Shown here: positions 1 through 5,791 of the stretch, piece after piece
Layout of the letters: the number at the start of each line of letters is the position of its first letter
Numbering within the stretch: position 1 is the stretch's first letter
The notes under the pieces: model-generated
What the model was told of the DNA's origin: nothing
The model's input: the letters and a program-made list of their open reading frames with translations, nothing else
Databases searched by the model: none
Assembly: GCA_022360105.1 (NCBI GenBank)
Contig: JAKSDL010000822.1
Location: forward strand, 1-14,819
DNA length: 14,819 bases
Direction of reading: 5' to 3'
Source of the DNA: Pseudomonadota bacterium
GTDB taxonomy: Bacteria; SAR324; XYD2-FULL-50-16; JAHJRI01
Made by a program: the position numbers and the translations under genes

Positions 1-508
1 CCGGAACACCATCGCTAAACTATCTGACTTTTACCCATCTGAAAGATTTATGCCAAATATTATTCAGTGCGCTTTGATGGTCAATTCCATGACCATCGGC
101 TATGGGAGATTAAGCCAATCCCAAAATTTGTGTTTTGCATAAAAACGTTTTCTCTAAAAATGGAATCCCGTTTTGTGACAAAAAAGAATTCGGTACAAAT
201 CCCCAATTTAAGCGTGCCGTTGACTTTCAAAGGGTGGTGTAATACAATACAGGCAAAGGAATCTCGGGACTTTAGGGCTGGTCCGGGAAAATCGGAAGTA
301 CCTAGGCCCTTTTTTATAAGATGTTATTCGCCTGTCTATGTTCATGCCTTGCCTGAACAGTAAATCGACAATTGTTTGATCAACATAAACCCAATTTCTT
401 TCATTTGCTAAGACCATACTGGCTTGCGGAGATGTCTGGTCGCATGTGGGAAGGTTTTAGAAATATCCTTTTTTGATAATTCAATTCTTTTAGAGAGGAG
501 GTAGATTT
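1..508. other. Intergenic / left edge, no convincing gene
   Basis: No reading frame here resembles a known family and none has a good ribosome binding site. The only clear structure is a perfect 8-bp inverted repeat, GATGGTCA (76-83) and TGACCATC (90-97), with a 6-nt loop. It has no following T-run, so it could be an operator or an RNA hairpin. The last part must hold the promoter for the acetyltransferase gene at 509. A GATAAT hexamer at 475-480 could be its -10 element, but no good -35 goes with it. Confidence 0.5.
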
Positions 509-1105
509 ATGGGGAAAAAATTGAAGTTAAAAGATGGAACCAGTGTTGTGATTCGACCGTTGACCGCTGGAGACCTTGAGAAATCCTTAGCTTTTTTTAG
601 AAACCTTCCTCCCGAAGACCGGCTATATCTTAGGGTTGATGTTTTGGATGAAAAAGCCGTTGAAAACCGGATTAATAATGATGGAATCAGGAATTACAAA
701 AGAATCATTGCAGAAGTAGACGGAGAAATCGTTGCGGATGGGGGCCTGGAGATGCGACCTCATGGATGGGAGCGACATCTTGCCGACTTTCGTTTAATAG
801 TGGGTCCGGAATTCAAACGCAAAGGCCTGGGAATGTTGATGGCTGAAGAACTTTACGAGATGGCCCTTAAAGAAGAAGTTGAGGAAATGGTTGTAGAGAT
901 CATGGCCCCTCAGCAAGATGCCAAAAAGATCTTTGAACGCCTGGGATTCAAGCAGGATGTAGTGATCAAAAACTATGTGAAGGATATTAACGGGCAGAAA
1001 CAGGACCTGGTTCTTATGCGATGCAACCTGGAAGAGATTTGGGATAAAATTGAATCCTATTTTCAAGAGATGGAACATCGAGAAATGCGTGAAGAGAATC
1101 ATTAA
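509..1105 (+). CDS. GNAT-family N-acetyltransferase
   Basis: This is a 198-residue protein of the GNAT (Gcn5-related) acetyltransferase fold, which moves an acetyl group from acetyl-CoA to an amine; the substrate cannot be told from sequence. The N-terminal motif (IRPLTAGDLEKSLAFF) is the usual first strand and helix. Motif A, the CoA pyrophosphate loop, is at residues 97-108 and ends in RKGLG, followed by a helix and the strand EEMVVEIM. FERLGFKQD at about 142-150 is the usual GNAT motif B. The C-terminus (about 175-198) is a charged helix beyond the core. The start is set by a strong Shine-Dalgarno AGGAGG at 496-501, seven bases before the ATG. It is a single gene, convergent with the FmdB-like gene. 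No membrane segment or signal peptide is seen. GNAT assignment is secure; function is unknown. Confidence 0.88.
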   Translation: MGKKLKLKDGTSVVIRPLTAGDLEKSLAFFRNLPPEDRLYLRVDVLDEKAVENRINNDGIRNYKRIIAEVDGEIVADGGLEMRPHGWERHLADFRLIVGPEFKRKGLGMLMAEELYEMALKEEVEEMVVEIMAPQQDAKKIFERLGFKQDVVIKNYVKDINGQKQDLVLMRCNLEEIWDKIESYFQEMEHREMREENH

Positions 1106-1111
1106 GAACCA

Positions 1112-1138
1112 TTCTCCGGGCCTAAACAACCCGGAGAA
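1112..1138 (+). terminator. Hairpin between convergent genes
   Basis: A perfect 9-bp stem, TTCTCCGGG (1112-1120) with CCCGGAGAA (1130-1138), and a 9-nt loop lie seven bases after the acetyltransferase stop. There is only a weak T content after it on either strand, so it may end transcription from both sides or need Rho. It is also on the 3' side of the FmdB-like gene and its SECIS. Confidence 0.6.
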
Positions 1139-1244
1139 AAGGTCTTGCAAAGACAGTTGTCTTTCCCTCCAACCAATCTGTAAAAGTCGGCTCTTGGTTT
1201 AGTGATCAGCCGCCTCCACAGCTTATCTTTCCCTGCCTTTTTGT

Positions 1245-1261
1245 TTTCCCAACCTGGGAAA
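1245..1261 (-). promoter_or_regulatory. Putative bacterial SECIS element of the FmdB-like gene
   Basis: On the minus strand the RNA reads TTTCCC-AGGTT-GGGAAA: a perfect 6-bp stem with a five-base loop. The loop starts 19 bases after the UGA at 1276-1274. The E. coli fdhF SECIS has a comparable layout, with its loop AGGUCU starting 18 bases after UGA and with a G in the first two loop bases. Here the second and third loop bases are GG, followed by U. The hairpin lies just beyond the following TAG, in the 3' UTR, and no U-tract follows, so it is not a simple terminator. Confidence 0.75.
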
Positions 1262-1477
1262 CTATCCAATTGCTCAACCGCCCGGTGAACATGCCGGAGC
1301 GGGAGAAGGAGCTGATGCTGCTGTGTTTCCGCCGGATTTTATGCTACCGGCTGACACCAGTTTTTTGACATCACTATTTTCGCATTTCGGGCATTTCTCA
1401 ACTATTTTGGATGACGACGAAACCAGCTCCTCAAACCTGTGGTTACAGGAATTACATTCAAATTCGAACAAAGGCAT
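1262..1477 (-). CDS. FmdB-type zinc-ribbon protein, probable selenoprotein (C-terminal Sec)
   Basis: This is a small FmdB/CxxC-ribbon regulatory-type protein. The N-terminus MPLFEFECNSCNHRFEEL with CPKCENSDVKKL gives the four zinc ligands Cys8, Cys11, Cys29 and Cys32. A flexible Gly/Ser/Ala/Pro tail follows. The frame meets TGA at 1276-1274 after ...ACSPGG, then reads Ala-Ile-Gly and stops at TAG (1264-1262). Read as Sec68, the C-terminus becomes CSPGG-U-AIG, a Cys-x4-Sec pair, in a product of 71 residues. A strong SECIS-like hairpin follows at the right distance. If UGA is a plain stop the protein is 67 residues and still an intact zinc ribbon. The start ATG has GGAG eight bases upstream on the minus strand. 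The role of the family is poorly known (proposed regulatory). The zinc ribbon is certain; Sec insertion is inferred from position, Cys context and the hairpin. Confidence 0.8.
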
Positions 1478-1866
1478 ATCATAAACTCCGCTACTGATAC
1501 AAATTTACTGTGTACAAGCAAATGTTAATCCATGGATCAAAATAGAACCGGACTGCAAGCTCAGGGCACCCCGGTATAGTCATTGAAAAAACAATCAAGC
1601 TTTTTGAAAAATCTACCTTCAAATACCAGACCATCTTACAGGCCAAACAATCCGGTGATCCCCAATCCGGAATATCCAATCGTGCCTATGATGTAACCAA
1701 CTGAAATATAAACAAAAGTGATCGTGTTCTGGTTGAATGATGAACTCATTATGACACCAAACGAAAAAAACGGAAACTTGACAGCCAATCCAGGGTAACG
1801 TTACATTTAAATTAGGTAACGCTAGATTTAGTTCACAATATTCGCAACTAACTTCAAAAAGGCAAT
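1478..1866. other. Divergent intergenic region between the FmdB-like gene and the PAS-sigma54 activator
   Basis: No gene is supported. An open frame without a start codon runs through 1546-1704 and could be a remnant. CAATCCGG occurs twice, 17 bp apart (about 1647 and 1664). The right end holds a candidate promoter and two operator-like GTAACG sites, listed separately. Confidence 0.55.
1778..1824 (+). promoter_or_regulatory. Promoter with two operator-like sites before the activator gene
   Basis: TTGACA at 1778-1783 matches the sigma-70 -35 consensus; TACATT at 1802-1807, 18 bp on, could be the -10. The perfect palindrome GTAACGTTAC (1795-1804) overlaps the -10, and TTAGGTAACGCTA (1812-1824) lies just downstream. 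Both share GGTAACG[T/C]TA, with their starts 21 bp apart, two helical turns. A 16-bp sequence, 1809-1824, recurs exactly in inverted orientation before the HesB-like gene at 3321-3336. The arrangement suggests a dimeric regulator controlling this gene. Which regulator binds is unknown. Confidence 0.55.
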
Positions 1867-3276
1867 ATGGCAACGTTTAGTGATATCAATCTCGATGAAA
1901 ATTTTATCAATTTGATCCTGGATTCCATGGCAGGAGGTGTATTTGCGCTGAACGAACAGGGAAAGATCAGTCTCTGGAATCATTCAATGGAAAAGATCTC
2001 GGGTTATAAAGCGGAAGATGTTTTGGGAAAAGGTTGTGACTTGCTTAATTTCGACCTTTGAGTAGGTAAACAATATCCCCATAGTTTTGGGGACTGTGGA
2101 ATTTTTCAACGAGGGTCAGTAGATGGAGTGGAATGCCATCTCAAACACAAAGACGGCTACAGCGTGCCGGTATTAAAGAATGCACGTTTAATGAAAAACA
2201 GTGAAGGAAAAGCTGTTGGTGTTGTTGAAACAGTCACCGATCTTACCGAATTGGACAAAACCAAGAAGCAGGTTGAAGAGATCGGACGAAAACTTGGTGA
2301 AGTCCATCACCTGGACAGGATCATCGGGAAAAGTCACATCATGCAGCAGGTGTTTCAGGCTGTCAAAGCTGCTGCTGCCAGTGAAGCTACCATCCTTATT
2401 CAGGGCGAAAGCGGCACCGGAAAAGAGCTGGTTGCCGGGGCCATCCATTTCAACAGCAACAGGGTTACAAAACCCCTGGTCACTGTTAATTGCAGCGCAC
2501 TTTCCGAATCGTTGCTGGAAAGCGAGTTGTTCGGTCATGTAAAAGGAGCCTACACAGGTGCCATCAAAGATAGAAAAGGACGATTCGAAGAGGCAGACGG
2601 GGGCACCATATTTTTGGATGAAATTGGTGAGATCAGTCCGTATATACAGGTTAAGCTGCTGAGAGTCCTGCAGGAAAAAGAAGTGGAACGGGTAGGTGAG
2701 TCAAAGCGTCGCAAGGTGGATATCCGAATTATCACCGCAACCAACAAGAATCTCTACGACTTGATCCGAAAAGGAACCTTTAGGGAAGATTTATACTACC
2801 GGCTTAAAGTATTCCCGATTTCCGTGCCTTCCCTTAGGGAAAGGAAGGAAGACATCCCCCTCCTGGCTGCGCATTTTATCAAACAACAGAATGGCAAAAC
2901 AGGTAAAAATATCAAAGGATTCACCAAAGCAGCCACCCAGATATTAATGGATTATGACTGGCAAGGTAACGTTCGCGAACTTGAGAATGCGGTAGAGCAT
3001 GCTTTTGTGTTATGCAATTCTGAAGAGATAGATACGTTCGATCTGCCGGTTGAGATAAGAAAAACTCATTTTATGCCTCCTGCGCCATTTCAAATGACGC
3101 CTCCAAGAAGTCATTCTCAACCGGGACGAACATTGACCCAGGAAACGTTACTTGAGTTACTTCATGACAGTGATTGGAACAAGGCAGAGGTGGCAAGACG
3201 ACTTGGTGTTAGTCGAACAGCTGTATGGAAGTATATGAAAAAATGGAACATTTCATTGCAGAAACCATTTGAATGA
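1867..3276 (+). CDS. PAS-domain sigma-54-dependent activator, probable selenoprotein (Sec in PAS domain)
   Basis: This is a 469-residue NtrC-type activator if the TGA at 2059-2061 is read as selenocysteine (residue 65). Residues about 10-130 are a PAS sensor domain ([22 protein letters not shown]) with a Cys-rich insert holding Cys57, Sec65, Cys77 and Cys90, followed by [18 protein letters not shown] and the PAS-ending [11 protein letters not shown]. The AAA+ domain follows: Walker A GESGTGKE (180-187), GAYTGA sigma-54 contact loop (227-232), Walker [12 protein letters not shown] (245-255), and an arginine-finger region FREDLYYRL (305-313). A Fis-type helix-turn-helix (about 433-459, [18 protein letters not shown]) ends it. 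It lacks a receiver domain, so the signal enters through PAS. The frame, PAS homology and spacing continue without shift across the UGA, and in related activators this insert carries Cys residues. A SECIS-like hairpin follows. Without Sec only a 64-residue fragment would form, or an internal GTG start at 2128 would remove most of the PAS domain. It lies upstream of the HesB-like selenoprotein and may control it. Confidence 0.85.
2076..2093 (+). promoter_or_regulatory. Putative SECIS of the PAS-sigma54 activator gene
   Basis: TCCCC (2076-2080) pairs with GGGGA (2089-2093). A2081 and T2088 can extend the stem to 6 bp, leaving loop TAGTTT, 21-26 bases after the UGA. This is inside the usual window for bacterial SECIS loops. 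The loop has a G, but as its third base; it would be second only if a U-U mismatch closes the loop. The match is good but less ideal than for the FmdB-like and HesB-like genes. Confidence 0.55.
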
Positions 3277-3281
3277 TGATT

Positions 3282-3297
3282 TGGTATACCCTCTGCA
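3282..3297 (+). promoter_or_regulatory. Sigma-54 (-24/-12) promoter candidate for the HesB-like gene
   Basis: TGGTATACCCTCTGCA keeps the GG and GC doublets exactly 10 bases apart, and agrees with TGGCAYR-N4-TTGCW except for one base in each half. It would start transcripts near 3308, about 57 bases before the HesB-like ATG. It begins six bases after the stop of a sigma-54 activator gene, which makes control of hesB by that activator plausible. The inverted operator at 3321-3336 lies downstream of it, which is unusual for an enhancer site. Confidence 0.5.
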
Positions 3298-3320
3298 ATT
3301 TTAAGGAAAAGCCCACAGTG

Positions 3321-3336
3321 TAGCGTTACCTAATTT
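3321..3336 (-). promoter_or_regulatory. Inverted copy of the activator-gene operator, before hesB-like gene
   Basis: TAGCGTTACCTAATTT is the exact 16-bp reverse complement of 1809-1824 in front of the activator gene. Nothing else in the two non-coding regions is alike over this length, so a shared protein-binding site is the simplest reading. It lies 29 bp before the HesB-like start codon. Confidence 0.55.
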
Positions 3337-3364
3337 TACTTAACTTATTCATATTAAAGAAAAA

Positions 3365-3658
3365 ATGGCTAATATACAAGTAACGGATAAAGCCAGCAAA
3401 GAATTGCTGACGGTTTTAAAGCAACATGAAAAAAAGATGATTCGCCTTTATATACAAGGTATTGGTTGAGGCGGGCCAAGATTAGGACTAGCTCTGGATG
3501 AGCTAAACGAGCAGGATGAAACCATAACAGCCAACGGGATTGAGATTATTTTTAACAGCAACGAAAAGGACTACTACGATCACAGCATCATCGATTTTGA
3601 AGATTCATTTCTGGGAAGTGGATTTGTCGTCCGCTCGATGTTGCCCGGCAGTTGCTAA
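3365..3658 (+). CDS. HesB-like (IscA/HesB fold) selenoprotein
   Basis: This 97-residue protein reads through TGA at 3467-3469 as selenocysteine 35. Frame and homology run unbroken on both sides: an IscA/HesB-type start (MANIQVTDKASKELLTVL), then YIQGIG-U-GGPRLGLALDE, then NGIEIIFN and a C-terminus ending GSC with Cys97. HesB-like proteins with Sec at this place are a known bacterial selenoprotein family, and the position corresponds to the first cluster-ligand Cys of IscA. The family is related to Fe-S cluster carriers, but this branch lacks the usual C-terminal CxC, so a redox or alternative metal role is possible. If UGA stopped translation only 34 residues would be made. A perfect SECIS-like stem follows. 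The ribosome site is weak (AAAGAAAAA). The gene follows the Sec-containing activator, and a sigma-54 promoter and an operator copy lie between them. Confidence 0.92.
3489..3505 (+). promoter_or_regulatory. SECIS element of the HesB-like gene
   Basis: TAGCTC-TGGAT-GAGCTA forms a perfect 6-bp stem with a five-base loop. The loop lies 26-30 bases after the UGA and has G as its second base. This fits the general bacterial SECIS pattern (short upper stem, G among the first two loop bases, loop roughly 16-37 bases after UGA). It lies inside the coding sequence over the codons for LALDEL. Confidence 0.78.
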
Positions 3659-3732
3659 TGGCCGGATTCATCATTCGTGTCAAGGTCGTTAATTGTCAGT
3701 CCTGTGCAACAGGCTTTCCCGATGATCATTAA
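3658..3732 (+). CDS. Small overlapping reading frame, 24 residues, doubtful
   Basis: An ATG overlaps the HesB-like stop codon (TAATG), an arrangement that allows coupled translation. The 24-residue product (MAGFIIRVKVVN, then CQSC, ATGFPDDH) has a CxxC pair and a short beta-like start. I do not recognise a family. It could be a tiny accessory protein, the remnant of a longer gene, or chance. The frame stays open after the TAA to 3975, but that part looks like nothing known. Confidence 0.25.
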   Translation: MAGFIIRVKVVNCQSCATGFPDDH

Positions 3733-3795
3733 ATTGCCCCATACTGCTTAACGGCCATTCATGTGGCGAATCTAAACCGCGATCGATCTGATATT

Positions 3796-3801
3796 TATAA
3801 T
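3796..3801 (+). promoter_or_regulatory. Possible -10 element for the small membrane protein and trxB
   Basis: A perfect TATAAT lies 34 bases before the start of the small membrane protein. No good -35 hexamer is found 16-18 bases upstream, so it would need an activator or be a chance match in AT-rich DNA. Confidence 0.3.
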
Positions 3802-3835
3802 CTAATAGGATTCAATCTAATAACAGATAGTTGCA

Positions 3836-3994
3836 ATGGAAATATTACAATTATTGCTTTTTATAGTCATCTGGTTTGTCGTTCAAAAATGGTTGTTACC
3901 AAAATTGGGAATCCCCACTTGACTATCGCCGAATGGATGCCGCGTGCCGGATACCCAGGACAAGACGACAGATGAAAAAGAAAAAAACGACTAA
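3836..3994 (+). CDS. Small single-helix membrane protein, candidate selenoprotein
   Basis: This 52-residue protein exists only if TGA at 3920-3922 is read as selenocysteine 29. Residues 1-21 are a hydrophobic helix (MEILQLLLFIVIWFVVQKWLL), probably one membrane span. Then comes PKLGIPT-U-LSPNGC, with Sec29 six residues before Cys35, and a strongly charged Lys/Asp/Glu tail. The sharp change from helix to redox-looking motif to soluble tail is what a real small protein would show and is not expected from chance readthrough. It ends 12 bases before trxB, whose Shine-Dalgarno overlaps its stop, so the two are probably co-transcribed and TrxB or thioredoxin could reduce the Sec/Cys pair. Weak points: no clear ribosome site before the ATG, and only imperfect pairing for a SECIS (around 3935-3948, loop with G second). 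With UGA as stop only 28 residues would be made. Confidence 0.6.
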
Positions 3995-4006
3995 GGACAT
4001 AAATTT

Positions 4007-4939
4007 ATGGATGCAGCACACAAAAAGATCATTATTTTAGGCTCCGGACCGGCGGGATATACTGCTGCCATTTATGCTGCAAGAGCCAATTTAAAACCAA
4101 TGATTTTAACTGGTTTCCAAAAGGGTGGTCAGTTAACTACCACCACCGACATTGAAAATTTTCCGGGGTTTCCGGAAGGTATTGATGGAAACCTGTTGAT
4201 GAGTCAAATGGAACAACAAGCTGCCAGATTCGAAACTGAAATAGAATTTGGAGAAGTATCACAAGTAGATGTTTCGGAAAAACCAATCAAGGTCTACACT
4301 ACCGACAAGCTTTTTACGACAGATGCCCTGGTTATCGCCACAGGTGCCTCGGCACGTTATTTGGGGATAGAAAGCGAAACCAGGTTCAAAGGCCGGGGCG
4401 TGTCCGCCTGTGCCACCTGTGACGGTTTCTTTTATAAAGGCAAAAAAGTAGCCGTGATCGGAGGAGGGGATACCGCTTTGGAAGAGGCTTCCTACCTGGC
4501 TAATTTTTGTGAAAAAGTCTTTGTGGTTCATCGTCGCGACGAATTTCGTGGCAGCAAAGCCATGCAGAACAGAGTTCTCAAAAACGAAAAGATCGAAATT
4601 GTCTGGGATTCGGTTGTAGAAGAAGTTGTCGGTGACGATAGCGGCATGACCGATTTAAAAGTAAATAATGTCAAAACAGGTGAATCAAGGCTGTTAGGAA
4701 CAGAAGGCATGTTTGTTGCGATTGGGCACACGCCGAACACCAGTTTGTTTGATGGTATCTTGGAAATGGATGACAAAAACTATTTAATAACTCAACAGGG
4801 CACCACAAAAACCAATGTTGAGGGTGTTTTTGCCTGTGGTGATGTGACAGACAGCGTATACAGACAGGCTATTACCGCTGCAGGTACAGGTTGCATGGCT
4901 GCCATGGATGCCGAACGGTGGTTGGCGGAACAGGAATGA
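4007..4939 (+). CDS. trxB: Thioredoxin reductase (NADPH, FAD)
   Basis: This is a typical low-molecular-weight thioredoxin reductase of 310 residues. It carries electrons from NADPH through FAD and a disulfide to thioredoxin in the cytoplasm. Residues 12-17 give the FAD loop GSGPAG. The redox-active CATC is at 135-138, followed by DG. The NADPH domain has IGGGDTALEE (151-160) and HRR (175-177). The C-terminal FAD motif is GVFACGDV (273-280). The active site uses ordinary Cys, not Sec. The start has AAGGA at 3993-3997, nine bases before ATG. It lies directly after a candidate small membrane selenoprotein and near other Sec genes, so it may supply reducing power to them. It ends with TGA used as a real stop, facing a strong terminator hairpin. 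Confidence 0.96.
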   Translation: MDAAHKKIIILGSGPAGYTAAIYAARANLKPMILTGFQKGGQLTTTTDIENFPGFPEGIDGNLLMSQMEQQAARFETEIEFGEVSQVDVSEKPIKVYTTDKLFTTDALVIATGASARYLGIESETRFKGRGVSACATCDGFFYKGKKVAVIGGGDTALEEASYLANFCEKVFVVHRRDEFRGSKAMQNRVLKNEKIEIVWDSVVEEVVGDDSGMTDLKVNNVKTGESRLLGTEGMFVAIGHTPNTSLFDGILEMDDKNYLITQQGTTKTNVEGVFACGDVTDSVYRQAITAAGTGCMAAMDAERWLAEQE

Positions 4940-4946
4940 CATGTAT

Positions 4947-4966
4947 GACCCGGTGAAAACCGGGTC
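4947..4966 (+). terminator. Bidirectional terminator hairpin between trxB and the Crp/Fnr-type gene
   Basis: GACCCGGT (4947-4954) and ACCGGGTC (4959-4966) form a perfect 8-bp GC-rich stem closed by a GAAA tetraloop. It lies between two convergent stop codons (4939 and 4970). The T content after it is modest, so termination may be partly Rho-dependent. Confidence 0.72.
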
Positions 4967-4969
4967 TGA

Positions 4970-5665
4970 TTAATCACCATTAAATCTTCCGCTTTCCGCC
5001 AAATATTCAAGTTCCTCCAGATTGCTAATAACGATCTGCTTGCCGTTCACTTCAATCAGCTTTTGGGTTTGCATTTTGGCAAGAATTCGGGAAAGGGTCT
5101 CCGGAATAGTCCCCAGCATACTTGCCAGTTGACCCTTGGTAATGGTCAACCTGATATTTTCAGAGGATTGCTGCTCTTCTGTCAGATAGAGAAGGTAATG
5201 AGCCAGCCTGGCAGGAACTTCTTTCAGGGAAAGGTTTTCAATTTGATCTGCAAATTGTTTCAGACGTTGGGTTAGCAAGGCCATCATGTTTAAGGAAAGA
5301 GACGGATTGTCAGAAATCACCCTGATGAACTCTTGTCTTGAAAAAAAAAGAAGCGAGGTTTGCATCAGTGCTTCGGCATTGGCAGGAAAGCTTTTGCCGG
5401 AAAAAACCGCAACCTCACCAAAGGGCTGGCCGGGTTCTATAATATGGAGTATTTTCTCTTTTCCTTCCGAGGAGTTTTTAAAAACTTTAACTCTGCCTGA
5501 ACAAACAGTATAAAATCCGTTACCTTCATCTCCTTCAAAAAACACCATGCTGCCTTTGGAAAACTCTTTCGGTATTGTGATTGCAGCAAGCTTATCCAAG
5601 TGAGCCTTATCCAGTCCTTGAAACAGGGGTGTTTTTGAAAGGGTTTCGAGAATTTTATCCATCAT
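4970..5665 (-). CDS. Crp/Fnr-family transcription regulator (HcpR/Dnr-like)
   Basis: This 231-residue protein has the standard two-domain layout. Residues about 12-130 are the cyclic-nucleotide-type sensor beta roll, with FFEGDEGNGFYTVCSGRVKVF and FGEVAVFSG. A dimer helix follows, then a winged helix-turn-helix (about 180-205, TKGQLASMLGTIPETLSRIL). The recognition helix ETLSR has the Glu-x-x-Ser-Arg pattern of FNR-like regulators, which read TTGAY half-sites. The FNR N-terminal Cys cluster is absent (only one Cys in the sensor domain), so oxygen sensing by an Fe-S cluster is unlikely; nitrosative or redox sensing as in HcpR/Dnr is more likely. ATG codons at 5665 and 5662 are both possible starts. 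A perfect palindrome lies just upstream and may serve autoregulation. The divergent neighbour is a ferredoxin-type protein. Confidence 0.9.
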   Translation of the reverse strand: MMDKILETLSKTPLFQGLDKAHLDKLAAITIPKEFSKGSMVFFEGDEGNGFYTVCSGRVKVFKNSSEGKEKILHIIEPGQPFGEVAVFSGKSFPANAEALMQTSLLFFSRQEFIRVISDNPSLSLNMMALLTQRLKQFADQIENLSLKEVPARLAHYLLYLTEEQQSSENIRLTITKGQLASMLGTIPETLSRILAKMQTQKLIEVNGKQIVISNLEELEYLAESGRFNGD

Positions 5666-5673
5666 AATGCTTC

Positions 5674-5687
5674 TTGACTTAAGTCAA
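5674..5687. promoter_or_regulatory. TTGAC-N4-GTCAA palindrome, likely binding site of the Crp/Fnr-type regulator
   Basis: TTGACTTAAGTCAA is a perfect 14-bp palindrome that agrees with FNR-like sites (TTGAT-N4-ATCAA) except for the fifth base of each half. It lies nine bases before the regulator start and about 105 bases before the divergent Fe-S protein gene, so one site could act on both. The ETLSR recognition helix of the regulator fits such a half-site. Confidence 0.7.
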
Positions 5688-5791
5688 ACCGATTGCTTTG
5701 TATCCGTGAGTTAATAGTAGTCAGATAAGAGTTAATATGTATCTGAAAATTATTGTAGGTTATTCCGGACCGATTGAACATAGGAGTTATC

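Noticed and set aside
67..417. Open frames of 98 codons (plus) and 69 codons (minus) in the left intergenic region
   Set aside because: No family resemblance, no ribosome site, and they overlap on opposite strands. A further frame open from base 2 to 142 could be the end of a gene outside the window but shows no recognisable C-terminus.
1112..1261. The SECIS-like hairpin of the FmdB-like gene being its terminator
   Set aside because: No U-tract follows it on the minus strand, while a longer 9-bp hairpin further downstream (1112-1138) is the better terminator candidate.
1546..1704. 53-codon open frame with coding-like composition (IEKTIKLFEKSTFKYQT)
   Set aside because: It has no ATG, GTG or TTG start in frame and no known homologue; at most a gene remnant.
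4409..4420. Possible Sec in the thioredoxin reductase active site
   Set aside because: The active site is CATC with two ordinary Cys codons.
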